Below are positions 10,451-20,302 of a stretch of 64,000 bases of DNA, one piece after another. Positions within the stretch are counted from its first letter, which is position 1. Each line of letters opens with the position of its first letter. This DNA comes from CAVWXT01 sp963759115 (GTDB lineage: Bacteria > Planctomycetota > Planctomycetia > Pirellulales > Thermoguttaceae): assembly GCA_963759115.1 (NCBI GenBank), contig CAVWXT010000004.1:1-64000 (forward strand), read 5' to 3'. The notes beneath the pieces are model-generated. The model was not told where the DNA came from and did no database searches. It saw only the letters and a program-made list of their open reading frames with translations. The translations under genes were made by a program, and so were the position numbers.

Positions 10451-10847
10451 ATGACACGCGGGAAGCGAAAGACGGCCTGGCTCGTCATTGTGCTTTATGC
10501 GACGACCGTCTGCGCCGGCGAGGGCTTGCATCTGCTACCCGGGTGTGGCCACGCGGTGCAATTGCCCGGCGGGTGGCTGTCTTGGGACGCATCGGTGAGC
10601 GACCACCATGCGTCCAAATGCTTGCACGACGACGTAGCTCGGCCATGCGATGGGCCCATCGCATTCGGCCCATGATGCCGACGGTTGCCCGATCTGCAAG
10701 CTCGGCTTACTGCCGGTGTATGGCGGTTCAACTGCCGCCCCCGTTTCCGCCGAGTTGATTCTCTGCAATGCGATTTGGTTATCGGAACCGAAAGTCTCTC
10801 GCAGCGTCGGCTCGTCTTTCCTGAGCCGCGCCCCGCCCACGGTCTGA
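10451..10847 (+). pseudogene. Small exported Cys/His-rich protein of metal-efflux loci, frameshifted
   Basis: From the ATG at 10451 the frame gives a hydrophobic signal (TAWLVIVLYATTVC) and then GEGLHLLPGCGH. It breaks near 10660, and the next frame continues with DGCPICKLG and ends in RAPPTV at 10847. Joined, this is a protein of about 130 residues with a signal peptide, a GCGH motif and a CPIC pair. That pattern resembles small proteins I recall from planctomycete efflux operons (DUF2946-like in style, unverified). It sits upstream of the adaptor and pump genes, so a periplasmic metal-related role is plausible but not shown. Confidence 0.5.
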
Positions 10848-11183
10848 GTTGCCTCGGGGTATTCGCCGAAGGAGCTTGCGCAGGCTGGGACGAGGCGACA
10901 ACATGTGCTGCATGAATGCGCGGCGCGTATCCCGCTCGCAGACCATGTAGCGCTGGACTGGCTCGCTGCCGCACCGGAAGCTCGTTCCGTGTTGATAAGG
11001 CGTTTACGGCACGTCGCGTAGACAAGTACCCGAGCCAGGTTTTCATGCCGGTCGGTACTTCTCGGCTGTCGCGACGGCCTGAAGCGGCTGGCCTACGTGA
11101 TCGATTCTATCGCAGAGCCTTGATCCTCGTTCCGCCTTGGCCGGATTCGAGCTACATCATCCAGAAAACGAAGGAGAGTGTCG
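10848..11183 (+). other. Intergenic upstream of the adaptor gene
   Basis: 336 bases. One frame stays open past the stop at 10845-10847 to about position 11022, but it has no start or recognisable sequence. The Shine-Dalgarno AAGGAG of the next gene is at 11171-11176. Confidence 0.4.
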
Positions 11184-12540
11184 ATGACATCCGTCTATCG
11201 CGGATTGAAGGCCACCGTGCCGGTCGTGGTGCTGGTGGCGGCGGTTGGCGCGGGGATCGCGCATCGCGCGAACCTAGTGTCCTGGTGGGCCGGCATCACG
11301 ACGCCGGTCGCGGCCAACACATCGCCGGCCACCGCGCCCGAGTTAGGCCGGGAAGAAGGACGCGTTGGCCTTGCCTGCGGACGTCGCCAAGCGGCTGGAA
11401 GTGCAGACCGAGCCGGCCCAGCCATCGACCCTGCCCAGCACGCTGGAGCTTTCGGGCTCGCTGATTCTGGATTCCGATCGGCTGGCGCATGTCCACGCCC
11501 GGTTCCCCGGCGAGGTCGTCGAGTTGGGCAACGCGGGCAACGGGTCGCGGCCGGTCGCCTTCGGGCAGCATGTCCGCAAGGGACAGGTCTTGGCGGTGAT
11601 CTGGAGCCAAGACCTGGGCGAGAAGAAAAGCGAGTTGGTCGACGGCCTGTCGCAATTGCACCTCGATGAGGAGAGCCTGCAGCGGCTCAGCGACGCCTCC
11701 GCCGAAGGGGCCGTTCCCGACCGCACCCTCCGCGAGGCCCGGCGAAAGGTCGAAGCCGATCGGATCGCGGTCTCCAAGGCCTTGCGGACCCTGCAAAGCT
11801 GGCGACTTTCCAAGGAGGAAATCGACGAAGTGCGGGCCGAGGCCACCCGGTTGTTCCGCGAAAAAATGCCCGACCGCCAGGAGCTCGTCCAGCAGTGGGC
11901 CCGGCTCGACGTGGTCGCGCCGCTGGACGGCGTGATCATCGAGCGCAACGTGGCCCTCGGCGAGCTGGTCGACACCACGAGCGACCTGTTCAAGGTCGCC
12001 GACCTTTCGCGGCTGGGAGTGCTGGCCCACGCCTACGAGGAAGACCTGCCCACGTTGGATTCCCTGCCCGCCAGCCAGCGGGCGTGGTCGGTGACCGTCG
12101 GCTCCGGCAGCGACGCGGCCACGCGGATCGGCCGTTTCGACCAGGTGGGCTGCATCATCGATCCCAACCAGCACACGGCCCTGGTGATGGGCTGGGTCGA
12201 CAACCCCGACGGCAAACTTCGCGTGGGGCAGTTCGTCAACACGCGGTTGGAGATTCCGCCGCCGCCGGGCGAAGTCGTGGTTCCCGCGTCGGCCTTGTGC
12301 GAAGAGAGCGACCGCACTTGCGTCTTCGTGCAGTCGGATGGCAAATCGACGTACGTCCGCCGCAGCGTCGCCGTCACCCGCCGCCGCGGCGACAAGGTGT
12401 ACATCCGCAGCCAGCCCACGCCCGAGGAGAAGCGTCGTGGGTTGGAGCCGCTGGCGCCGGGCGAGCAGGTGGTCGTGTCGCGGGTCGTCCAGTTGGCCGC
12501 CTGCCTCGACAGTCTGCAGCAGAACGCCGGCGCACCCTGA
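11184..12540 (+). pseudogene. RND efflux periplasmic adaptor (CzcB-like), one frameshift
   Basis: Membrane-fusion protein joining the inner-membrane pump to the outer-membrane channel. The start is the ATG at 11184, seven bases after AAGGAG. It opens with a membrane anchor (VPVVVLVAAVGAGIA) in one frame. Near 11345-11360 one base is gained and the rest reads in the next frame: ALPADVAKRLEV, the barrel-sandwich halves around HARFPGEVVELG and LDVVAPLDGVI, a coiled-coil hairpin (about 11650-11880), and a beta-barrel and membrane-proximal domain to GQFVNTRL and LAPGEQVVVS. Joined length is about 450 residues, normal for the family. The pump starts 17 bases after the stop. Confidence 0.83.
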
Positions 12541-12557
12541 GAAGATCCGAGGTACCG

Positions 12558-15500
12558 ATGATCAATCGTCTGATTCGCTGGGCCGTGCACAACCGGCTGG
12601 TGGTGATCCTGCTGGCCGCGGGGCTGTTGGGCTACGGCATCTACGCCTTTCGCGAGGTGAACGTCGAGGCCTATCCCGATCCGGCACCGGCCATCGTCGA
12701 GGTGGTGGCCCGCTATCCCGGCGCGTCGGCCGAGGAGGTCGAGCGGCAGGTGACGATCCCGCTGGAGGTGGCCCTGGCCGGCATGCCCGGGCTGACCATC
12801 ACCCGCACGCAGTCGTTGTTCGAGTTGTGCCACATCAGCAACCAGTTCGAATACGGCGTCGATCCGGCCCAGGCCCGGCAGGAGGTGCTCAACCGTCTGA
12901 GATTGGCCGACCTTCCGGCCGGGGTAGCCCCGGATATCTCCCCGCGGTCGCCCACCGGCGAGATCTTCCGCTACGTGCTGGTTGGCCCCAAGGACTCCGC
13001 GGGACGCGACATCTACGATCCCAACGACCTCAAGTCGCTGCAGGACAACACGCTGGAGCGGCTGTTCCGCCGCCTGCCGCGCGTGGCCGACGTGACCAGC
13101 TACGGCGGGACCGTGAAACGCTACGAGATCCATCCCGACCCGGCGCGGATGCAGCGCTACGGCATCACCCTGCAGCAGCTCAAGGACGCTATCGCCTCGA
13201 ACAATTCCAACGTCGGGGGCGACTACATCATCCAGGGCGGCGCCGCCCACGTGGTCCGCTCGCTGGGGCTGTTGGGCATGGGCCAAGACCCCATGGAAAC
13301 CGCGATGGGCATGAAAGACCCCGTCGCCGCACGCAACTACCTCCGGGCCGAGGAAGAACGCCGCATCCGCGAGATCCGCCAGATCGTGCTCAGCGCCACC
13401 AACAACGTCCCGGTGCGCGTCAACGACGTGGTCGAAGGCGGACCGCTGCAGGCCAGTTCGCCGCTGGGCAGGCAGGGCGTGGTGATGGGCTACCAGACGC
13501 GCCTCGGACACGTGATGCGGAGCGTCGCCGGCTGCGCGATGCCCAAGGCCGCGAAGTGCTCGACGCCCAAGGCCGGCGCGTCTGGCACGACGAGGACGAA
13601 GTCGTCGAGGGCATCGTCCTGCTGCGCAAGGGCGACCAATCGCTGCCCGCCCTGGACGACATCCACGCCCTGGTCAAGCAGCTCAACGAAACCCCCGGTC
13701 GCCTGCTGCCGGGCGTGAAGATCGAGCCCTATTACGACCGCACCGACCTGATCCACGTCACCACCGGCACCGTTCGGGAAAACCTGCTGGCCGGCATGGG
13801 CCTGGTCACGGTGGTGCTGCTGCTGTTCCTCAGCAACGTCCGCACCGCGCTGATCGTGGCCATCAACGTGCCGCTGGCGCTGCTGTTCGCCTTGGCCGTG
13901 CTCTTCCTGCGCGGCAAATCCGCCAATTTGCTCTCCATCGGCGCGGTCGACTTCGGCATCATCGTCGACTCCTCGGTGATCATGGTGGAGAACATCTACC
14001 GCCACCTGAGCAGCGGCGTGGATGCCGATCTGCCCATCGATCAGCGGATTCTCCGGGCCTCGGGCGAGGTGCAGCGGAGCCTGGCGTTTTCCACGGCCAT
14101 CATGGTGTGCGCCTTCCTGCCGCTGTTCACCATGGCGGGCCCGGAAGGACAGATCTTCGGCCCCATGGCCGACACCTACGCCTTCGCCCTGGCCGGGGCC
14201 TTGCTCTTGGCGCTGGTCCTTTCGCCCGTGCTCTGCGAGCTGTTGCTGTCAAAAGCTCAAGCCCCGGCCCGACAACTGGCTGGTGCGCACGCTGCAGACT
14301 GCCTACCTGCGGCAGTTGCGACCGCTGCCTGCGGCATCGCGTGCTGACGCTGGGGGTGTTCGCCCTGGTCGTGGCGGCCACCGCCGCGGTGGTCCCCATG
14401 CTGGGCCGCGAGTTCCTGCCCGAACTTGAGGAGGGCAACATCTGGATCGCGGGCACCTTCCCGCTGAAATCGTCGCTGGAGGAGGTGTGCGAGGGGGTGA
14501 AGATCGTGCGCGGCATCGTCCAACGCTACCCGGAGTGCGAACAAATCATCAGCGAGGTCGGCCGTCCCGACGACGGCACCGATCCGGCGGGCTTCTACGG
14601 CACGGAAAGCTACGTGCCGCTGAAGCCGCACGACCAGTGGCCGATTCCCCCCGGCCAGACCCGCCCCCGCACCAAGGACGAGCTGGTCGACGCCCTGAAT
14701 CGCGAGATCTCCGAAACGCTGGTGGCCGTGGACTGGAACTTCTCGCAGAACATCCGCAACAATGTCAACGAAACGCTCTCCGGCGTCCGCGGCGACAACT
14801 CCGTGAAGATCATCGGGCCCGACCTGGTGGAGCTGGAGCGCACCGCCGACCGCGTGGTCCGCGCCCTGCAGAAGATCCGCGGCCTGGAGAACGTCGGCGC
14901 GTTCCACATCCTGGGCCAGTCGAACCTGAACCTGCCCGTCGACCGCGACAAGTGCGCGCGGTGGAACCTCAACGTCAGCGACGTGCAGGCGGTGGTCGAT
15001 ACGGCCGTCGGCGGCAAGGCCTTCAGCCAGATGATCGAGGGCGAACGGAGCTTCGACATCACCTTGCGTTACCCCCGCGCGCTGCGATCGAACCTGGACG
15101 CAATCCTCGACATCCCGGTGGAGGTGAACAAGAACACGGTGGTCAACAGCCAGTCGAACGGACAGGGCGATACGCCCGTCAGCGGCCCCACCAGCGGCCC
15201 TTCGCCCACCGGCACCAGCGCCGCGCTGCCGCCGCTGACCGGTTCGAGTTCCAACGCCCCCATGAACGACCTCAGCCGCACTCCGCGCCGCCGGCTGCGC
15301 GACCTGGTCACGCCACTTGGCCCGGACGGCCGGCTCGATGAGCACGGCTCGTTCCTCCAGCGCGGGGCCTCGGACATCTACCGCGAGCAGGGCGAACGGC
15401 TGATCGTCGTCAAGTTCGACATCCACAACCGCGACCTGGCCGGCGCCGTGGCCGAGGCCAAGGAGGCCACCAAGGACCTTGTGCACGCCCCCTGCCGGCT

Positions 15501-16066
15501 CTCCTGGGGCGGCGAATTCCAGGAGATGGAGCAGGCCGAATCGCGAATGCGTATCGTCATCCCCCTGGCCGTGGCCCTGGTGGCCGTGTTGCTGTACATG
15601 GCGTTCGGCTCGCTGGTCGACGTGCTGATCGTGCTCTCCAATGTCGTGGCCCTGGCCTGCGGCGGCGTGTGGGCGCTGCTGTTGACGCAGACCAATTTCA
15701 GCATCTCCGCCGCGGTCGGGTTCATCTCCATCTTTGGCGTGGCGGTGATGGACGGCCATCTTGCAGGTGTCTTCATTCCACCGCCTGCGATTGGAAGGCA
15801 AACCGCTGGAGGAGGCGGTTGTCCACGGCTCCCTGCTCCGCTTGCGGCCCATCATGATGACCGCCCTGACCGCGATCTTCGGACTGATGCCGGCCGCGCT
15901 TTCCACGCGGATCGGCGCCAGAGCCAGCGTCCGCTGGCCATCGTGGTGATCGGCGGCATGATTGATGGCGCTGGTCTTGAATCGCTACCTGACGCCCGTG
16001 CTCTACAGCGTGTTCCGCCGCCAGCCGCCCAGCGAAGAAGCTGCCGACTGGGGCGATGTCGAGTGA
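12558..16066 (+). pseudogene. Heavy-metal RND efflux pump (CzcA/CusA family), multiple frameshifts
   Basis: Proton-driven inner-membrane trimeric pump exporting divalent or monovalent metals. It starts at the ATG 12558, following CCGAGGT, with the first membrane helix (VVILLAAGLLGYGIYAF). The conserved proton-relay region reads DFGIIVDSSVIMVE; HME-type pumps usually have DG where this has DS. The second half runs from VLTLGVFALVVAA to the C-terminal helices, ending ADWGDVE. The correct sequence jumps frame at about 13520, 14260, 14330, 15760, 15890 and 15955, yet all segments are in order and well conserved. Total length is about 1170 residues. A Pro/Ser/Thr-rich insert (about 15150-15250) precedes the second porter domain. 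Either it is recently decayed or the sequence is poor here. The metal cannot be read from sequence. Confidence 0.85.
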
Positions 16067-16172
16067 TCGCCCCGTCTCGGCTCACTGGGGCAGGCGGCTG
16101 TTGGGTATGCTGGTCGAGCGAATTTATGGTTTCGTTAGCTTGGCCTTCATCTGGCCGCTACACCGGGGGTAG

Positions 16173-16255
16173 GGCGGGCGCGTCCCCAAATCGTCACACC
16201 CGGTTTGTTGCGCAGTCGTCACATCGACCCGAGCGGTCTCGTGCGCCCGCCTTTT
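16173..16255 (+). terminator. Possible terminator after the efflux pump
   Basis: Perfect nine-base arms GGCGGGCGC (16173-16181) and GCGCCCGCC (16243-16251), followed by TTTTG. The 61-base loop is long, so it could instead be part of the IS110 left end. Confidence 0.4.
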
Positions 16256-16316
16256 GACCAAGAGTGTTCCGAAAACCCGTGGCACAGTGAGACTCGTCAG
16301 AAAAAGAATCCATGTA

Positions 16317-16393
16317 AGCCGTGTGCCCCTTGATGGCAAAATGGGCTATCAAGGAGGTGTTGACCGTTACCTCTCACATAGGAGCACACGGCT
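16317..16393 (+). ncRNA. Structured leader of IS110 transposase (bridge-RNA or start-site hairpin candidate)
   Basis: Arms AGCCGTGTGC (16317-16326) and GCACACGGCT (16384-16393) are perfectly complementary and end exactly at the transposase ATG. Between them is a second stem CCTTGAT (16328-16334) / ATCAAGG (16348-16354). The GGAG ribosome site (16381-16384) abuts the outer stem. IS110-group elements encode their bridge RNA in the non-coding left end, so this could be part of it. A start-masking hairpin is the alternative. Confidence 0.5.
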
Positions 16394-17467
16394 ATGGCTA
16401 ACATTCTCGCCATCGATCTGGGCAAATTCAAGTCGGTGACTTGCCTGCTGAAGACCGACACCAACGAGACCGAGTTCTGGACCATGTCCACGGATCGGCA
16501 GTACCTGCTCACAGTGCTGAAGAACTACGATCCGGACTTGGTAGTGATCGAGTCCTGTGGGCTCGCAGGTTGGGTGCATGACGTCTGCACGGAGGAAGGC
16601 TACCAGGTATTGGTCTGCAACCCAAACCAAGAGGCATGGAAGTGGAAGAACGTCAAGCGGAAGACGGACCGCGATGATGCGCTCAAGTTGGCCAAGCTGG
16701 CCGCCCTGGGGCAACTGGTTCCCGTCTATATCCCGTCGAAGCCGCAACGCGAGTATCGCCCGGCTCGTGAAGTACCGCCAGGTGCTTCTGGGCGCATGAA
16801 CCGGGTGCAGAACAACATCCGGGCCATCTTTGTCCAGCGCGGGATGCCCATGGTGCGTGGCCAGAAGGCATGGGCCTTGGAACGGTTTGAGTTGCTCGCA
16901 CAATATCGCCAACCGCTATCCGAGTGTACTTTGGACGGCCTATGGCGCGGCGAACTGGATTTGGAGTTGACCGAACTGGACCAATTACGGACCCAATATC
17001 TCCAGGTCCAAAAGAAGCTGAAAGGCTTGGCCTTGGCAGACGAGCGTGTCCGGTTGTTGCAGACCATTCCTGGTGTGGGGCGCAAGACGGCAGAGGTGGT
17101 GGTGGCGTACCTGGACGATCCGAAGCGTTTCAAGAACGCCCGACAAGTATCTTCCTACGCCGGTCTGGTTCCTCGCCACCATCAATCCGGTGAGACGGAT
17201 CGACACGGGCACATTCACAAACACGGGCCCCGGCAACTGCGCGGTGCGCTGGTCGAAGCGGCTTGGATGCTGCTCCGTTACAATGCCTGGGCGAAGTCGC
17301 TGTACGAACGGCTCACCGGCGGACAGAAGACTCGCAAGAAGAAGGCCATCGTGGCCGTGGCGCGTAAACTACTGGTGCGGTGTTGGGTCATGTTGTTGCG
17401 TAAGGAACCTTGGAAGAAGGAGGGGGTGACTATCGACGCCGGCGGCGTCGCCGCTGCCGCTGTCTGA
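16394..17467 (+). CDS. IS110-family transposase (DEDD recombinase)
   Basis: 357 residues with the IS110 layout. The N-terminal RuvC-like DEDD domain has AIDLGK (Asp 8), VIESCG (Glu) and TDRDDALKLA (Asp pair). The C-terminal Transposase_20 domain contains QTIPGVGRKTAEVVVAYL and the conserved Ser region YAGLVPR with GPRQLRGALVEAAW. Residues about 118-133 do not fit the family, but they become RRLVKYRQVLLG if one C is removed at 16759-16761 and one G added at 16790-16792. That means two compensating homopolymer indels. No terminal inverted repeats are expected for this family. The element sits directly after the efflux pump and before the 44-bp tandem repeats. Confidence 0.93.
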   Translation: MANILAIDLGKFKSVTCLLKTDTNETEFWTMSTDRQYLLTVLKNYDPDLVVIESCGLAGWVHDVCTEEGYQVLVCNPNQEAWKWKNVKRKTDRDDALKLAKLAALGQLVPVYIPSKPQREYRPAREVPPGASGRMNRVQNNIRAIFVQRGMPMVRGQKAWALERFELLAQYRQPLSECTLDGLWRGELDLELTELDQLRTQYLQVQKKLKGLALADERVRLLQTIPGVGRKTAEVVVAYLDDPKRFKNARQVSSYAGLVPRHHQSGETDRHGHIHKHGPRQLRGALVEAAWMLLRYNAWAKSLYERLTGGQKTRKKKAIVAVARKLLVRCWVMLLRKEPWKKEGVTIDAGGVAAAAV

Positions 17468-17670
17468 GAGTTCGTTCACGCTGGGACCTGGAATAGGATT
17501 TGCTCTCCGATTCGGCTTTGGTGCTGCGTGAGGCTCGGAAAAACGGTAGATCTTCAAGATCGGTCAAACGAATGAGCCGCGCAGCCCTGTTGAAGGAACT
17601 CCTGAGACGACGCCATAGCTAACTCCCCCACGAGGGAAACCCACCATGCGTCGGAAACTCGAATAGTCGA

Positions 17671-17846
17671 CGAAATCCGAAACGGGACAGCGGCCTTCGC
17701 TCACACTCAGCAAACGAAATCCGAAACGGGACAGCGGCCTTCGCTCACACTCAGCAAACGAAATCCGAAACGGGACAGCGGCCTTCGCTCACACTCAGCA
17801 AACGAAATCCGAAACGGGACAGCGGCCTTCGCTCACACTCAGCAAA
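17671..17846. repeat. Four perfect 44-bp tandem repeats
   Basis: The unit runs from CGAAATCCGAAACGGGACAG through CTCACACTCAGCAAA. The four copies start at 17671, 17715, 17759 and 17803 with no spacer and no visible mismatch. It is not a CRISPR because nothing variable separates the units. It lies 200 bases after the IS110 transposase and may mark that element's right end or a target-site array. Confidence 0.95.
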
Positions 17847-19072
17847 GGCCCCAGTGTAACCCCAAGTCGCCCGGCGGCGTAAGAGATGCGTTTTCAAGGC
17901 ATCGCAGGATAAAAAAATGATCGTCAGCAAAACAGAGGCCCTGACCCGACTGGCGGACCAGGGCCCGGCGGATCATTTTCCCGCCCTGGCCTGGCTATCC
18001 CTTGTAGGGTTGCTCGCCAGCAGAGCCCTACTCCGTTTCACCAGGCAACGTTGATTGTAACGCGCATGAGGCTTCGCCGCATAGAAGGAAGAAGGAAATG
18101 TAACTCGCCTCTTGACTCACACACGGCTTCATAGTGACCGTTTTTCGAGACTCCAAAGCCCGCGCATCACGAGGCGCGTTGTAGCTGTGCAGCCGCGGCC
18201 TGAATTCGCGCGTGGGCATTGACGATTCAACTTGCCGCATCGCGGGAGGGCAGGCAATACGCGCCCCAAGATTCGTGCCTTCTCGCAGCCGCCCAGGAAA
18301 ACCGATTTTCGCAAAAAACTCCCGGGAGCTTATGTAACTGACAGAGCAGGCCGCGGGGGGCCTCCCCTGGGGTCGCGCTTGTGCTTGCGCAGGCACCGCG
18401 CTCAACGAAATGTCATGCAGCATGGCCCCGAAAAACAGCGTTGTGCAACGCGGTTTTTTGGCGCACGATGAAGGGCGCAATCGCGCGATCATCGCGCTGC
18501 GGATGCCTACTGCGCCGACGCGGCGCAGACTCTATCGGATGCGATCTTATCTGTCTGAATGTGTACTTGTGTATGCATGTTCGCATGTCCATTTAGAGTG
18601 GGGCGATTTCGATTTTGACGCCCCTGGAATCGCCAATTTCGCGTTCGCGCCGATCGGGCCGGTTTTGGGTCAAGCCGGCCGTTGCGACGCAACCGGCGGC
18701 CCGCTAGCGGCGTTGGCGCGGCCGTTTTCGGCCGACGGGCCGGTTGCGGCCGGTTGCATTTTCGGCGTTTTCCTCATTCGCCATGAGCCGCGTGCAGGCA
18801 CGGGCGCGCACGCCCCCGTTATGCCTCCTTCCGTCGGTTTCCAAACGTCGCTAAGTCGTGTTCCAGAAACGACTTGCGAAAGTGTCCAAGTGTCCACTCC
18901 GACCCGGAAAAATTGCTTGCATTGACCGCGCGTGCGGGCGCGGATGGTTGGGATTTTTTGCCGCCCCCCACTTTCGGCCGGCTTGACCGGTTTGCAAAAT
19001 GCAGACGGCCGGAAAAATAGCGGGTGGCACGTTGCCACCGCATAGCATTACCCTAGCGTAGGAGAGTGAGTC
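17847..19072. other. Long intergenic region left of the mobile module
   Basis: About 1.2 kb without a convincing gene. A 45-codon frame at 17917-18054 starts after a short AGGA but resembles nothing known. Around 18650-18770 the DNA is built of repeated CGGCCG/GGCCGG-like words. The Shine-Dalgarno GGAGAG of the next gene is at 19061-19066. The left boundary of the mobile module probably lies in here, but no tRNA or attachment site was found. Confidence 0.5.
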
Positions 19073-19375
19073 ATGGCAACCGCAGTAGCCCCCATCGTCA
19101 GTGACCGCGAGTGGAACGCCCACGTGCTGGCGCAGTTGGCCAGCGGCAAGCTCACGCAAGAGCAGGCCCTTGCCCAACTCAAGACCGTCCCCAAGAGCAA
19201 CGGTGGCCCCTTGTCCTGCAAGCAGAGTGAGAAGGGCGCTCTGAGTGTCTACGGCTTGCAGCGCATGCCTGTGACCCTCTACGCCGAGCAGTGGGAGCGG
19301 CTCTTGGGATTCGCGGAGGAGATCAAGGGCTTCATCCAGAGCCACCCCGCTCTGTCCCGCAAGCAGCGGAGCTAG
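19073..19375 (+). CDS. Small protein of mobile module
   Basis: 100-residue soluble protein; start after GGAGAG with seven bases spacing. Not recognised. An N-terminal half with LTQEQALAQLK precedes a segment GALSVYGLQRMPVTLYAEQW that looks like a conserved core, then a charged tail. It is the first gene of the 19.1-28.7 kb module. A strong hairpin follows it at 19399-19440. Confidence 0.65.
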   Translation: MATAVAPIVSDREWNAHVLAQLASGKLTQEQALAQLKTVPKSNGGPLSCKQSEKGALSVYGLQRMPVTLYAEQWERLLGFAEEIKGFIQSHPALSRKQRS

Positions 19376-19398
19376 CAAGCAGCGGCGTTAGACAGCCT

Positions 19399-19440
19399 TG
19401 CCCTATCCCCAGCGGCCAGAGTGCTGGGGAGTGGGCAGTG
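19399..19440. other. Intergenic hairpin with GGCCAGA loop
   Basis: CCCCAGC (19407-19413) pairs with GCTGGGG (19423-19429), extended by TGCCC/GGGCA. The loop is GGCCAGAGT. It belongs to the recurring hairpin series of this module and sits about 30 bases upstream of the next start. Confidence 0.55.
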
Positions 19441-19468
19441 CTGATTACCCCATGCAGGAGAGCGGGCG

Positions 19469-19675
19469 ATGACAATCGAAGTGGCCAGATTCAAGGCACG
19501 CCAGAGCGCCTATCAGTGGCGCATGCCGTGCTGGATTGTGCTGGACCGGTTGGCGCGTGCGCTGGTGTTGTTCTGCGGACCGCATGAAGCGTACCTGGAG
19601 AGCGAACCGGACCGGTTCTTCCCCCTGGAGATTCACCATCCCGAAGGCGCAGCGGAGAGCGCAGTGAGAGCGTAG
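19469..19675 (+). CDS. Small protein of mobile module
   Basis: 68-residue unrecognised protein preceded by CAGGAGAG. It contains a Trp/Leu-rich stretch (CWIVLDRLARALVLFCGP) too short and polar for a clear membrane helix. It lies between two hairpin-bearing intergenic regions in the same orientation as the rest of the module. Confidence 0.55.
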   Translation: MTIEVARFKARQSAYQWRMPCWIVLDRLARALVLFCGPHEAYLESEPDRFFPLEIHHPEGAAESAVRA

Positions 19676-19712
19676 GAGTGCGGAAGAGTAGCGTGGGTGG
19701 GCCGCGCAGCTT

Positions 19713-19788
19713 GCAGCCCATGTCCGTGTGTTGCTCTGTGAGGGTATGCCGTCAGAGGCAATGCCGCCAGAGACACGGACATGGGCTG
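19713..19788. other. Long perfect hairpin with GCCGCCAGA motif
   Basis: Arms CAGCCCATGTCCGTGT (19714-19729) and ACACGGACATGGGCTG (19773-19788) are perfectly complementary over 16 bases around a 43-base loop. The loop ends in ATGCCGCCAGAG, a word that recurs near 24107, 24999 and 27581. There is no T-run, so it is not an ordinary terminator. The next gene starts 46 bases downstream. Confidence 0.75.
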
Positions 19789-19833
19789 TGTGCTTTCGGT
19801 GAACCCGTTACCCCTTTGTGTAGGAGTTCTCCC

Positions 19834-20069
19834 ATGTCCGGCTGTTATTATCTCCTGGTGTGGTGTGAAGATTCGCAGCAGTGGTGGCAAGCGGATGAGT
19901 GCGAAGAGCGCTCTCTGCGCGCGCCACGGCATTGCTCCACGGCCGCAATCCACGGCTGGTGCTCGGCGGCGTCAGCGCCGTCGTGGAGCACGCGGAGCTG
20001 GAGGAGGCCCTGAGCCGGCATCCCCGCGGACTGTGGCAAGACCTGCCCGCAGACATGGTTGCGGCGTAG
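19834..20069 (+). pseudogene. Small protein of mobile module, probably frameshifted
   Basis: ATG 19834 follows TAGGAG with seven bases spacing and begins MSGCYYLLVWCEDSQQWWQ. In this frame it stops at 20013 in improbable Ser/Trp/Arg sequence. A shift near 19920, in CGCGCGCC, gives ALLHGRNPRLVLGGVSAVVE and a natural end ADMVAA at 20069, about 78 residues. Function unknown. Confidence 0.5.
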
Positions 20070-20081
20070 GGCAGTCCCTGT

Positions 20082-20130
20082 CCGCCTGCTGCCCACGGCC
20101 CTTACGCATTGAGGGCCGTGGCGCAGGCGG
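20082..20130. terminator. Strong intergenic stem-loop
   Basis: CCGCCTGC-TG-CCACGGCCCT pairs with AGGGCCGTGG-C-GCAGGCGG around a nine-base loop: 18 base pairs with one internal bulge. There is no T-run, so its role as terminator is uncertain. It follows the small gene by 12 bases. Confidence 0.5.
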
Positions 20131-20160
20131 CTCGCCCGGAGATTGGGACCTGTCCTGATC

Positions 20161-20260
20161 TGTAATGCCCGCAGAAGGGCTCCCAATTTGTAATGCCCGC
20201 AGAAGGGCGGCTAGTCCGTGATGTCCGCAGAGGGCACCTAATTTGTAATGCCCGCAGAAA
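20161..20260. repeat. Four short direct repeats upstream of the large module gene
   Basis: TGTAATGCCCGCAGAAGGGC occurs at 20161 and 20189. Degenerate copies are at 20218 (GTGATGTCCGCAGAGGGC) and 20244 (TGTAATGCCCGCAGAAAG). Spacing is 26-29 bases and each full unit can fold GCCC/GGGC. They end about 40 bases before the start at 20303 and look like an iteron or operator array. Confidence 0.75.
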
Positions 20261-20302
20261 GTCCATTTCGACAGAGATTGCCCCATACCCCAGGAGAAAC
20301 CA

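Noticed and set aside
17671..17846. CRISPR array
   Set aside because: Units are directly adjacent with no spacers, and no cas genes are present.
20161..20260. CRISPR array
   Set aside because: Only 6-9 bases separate the units and they are degenerate; fits iterons or operators better.
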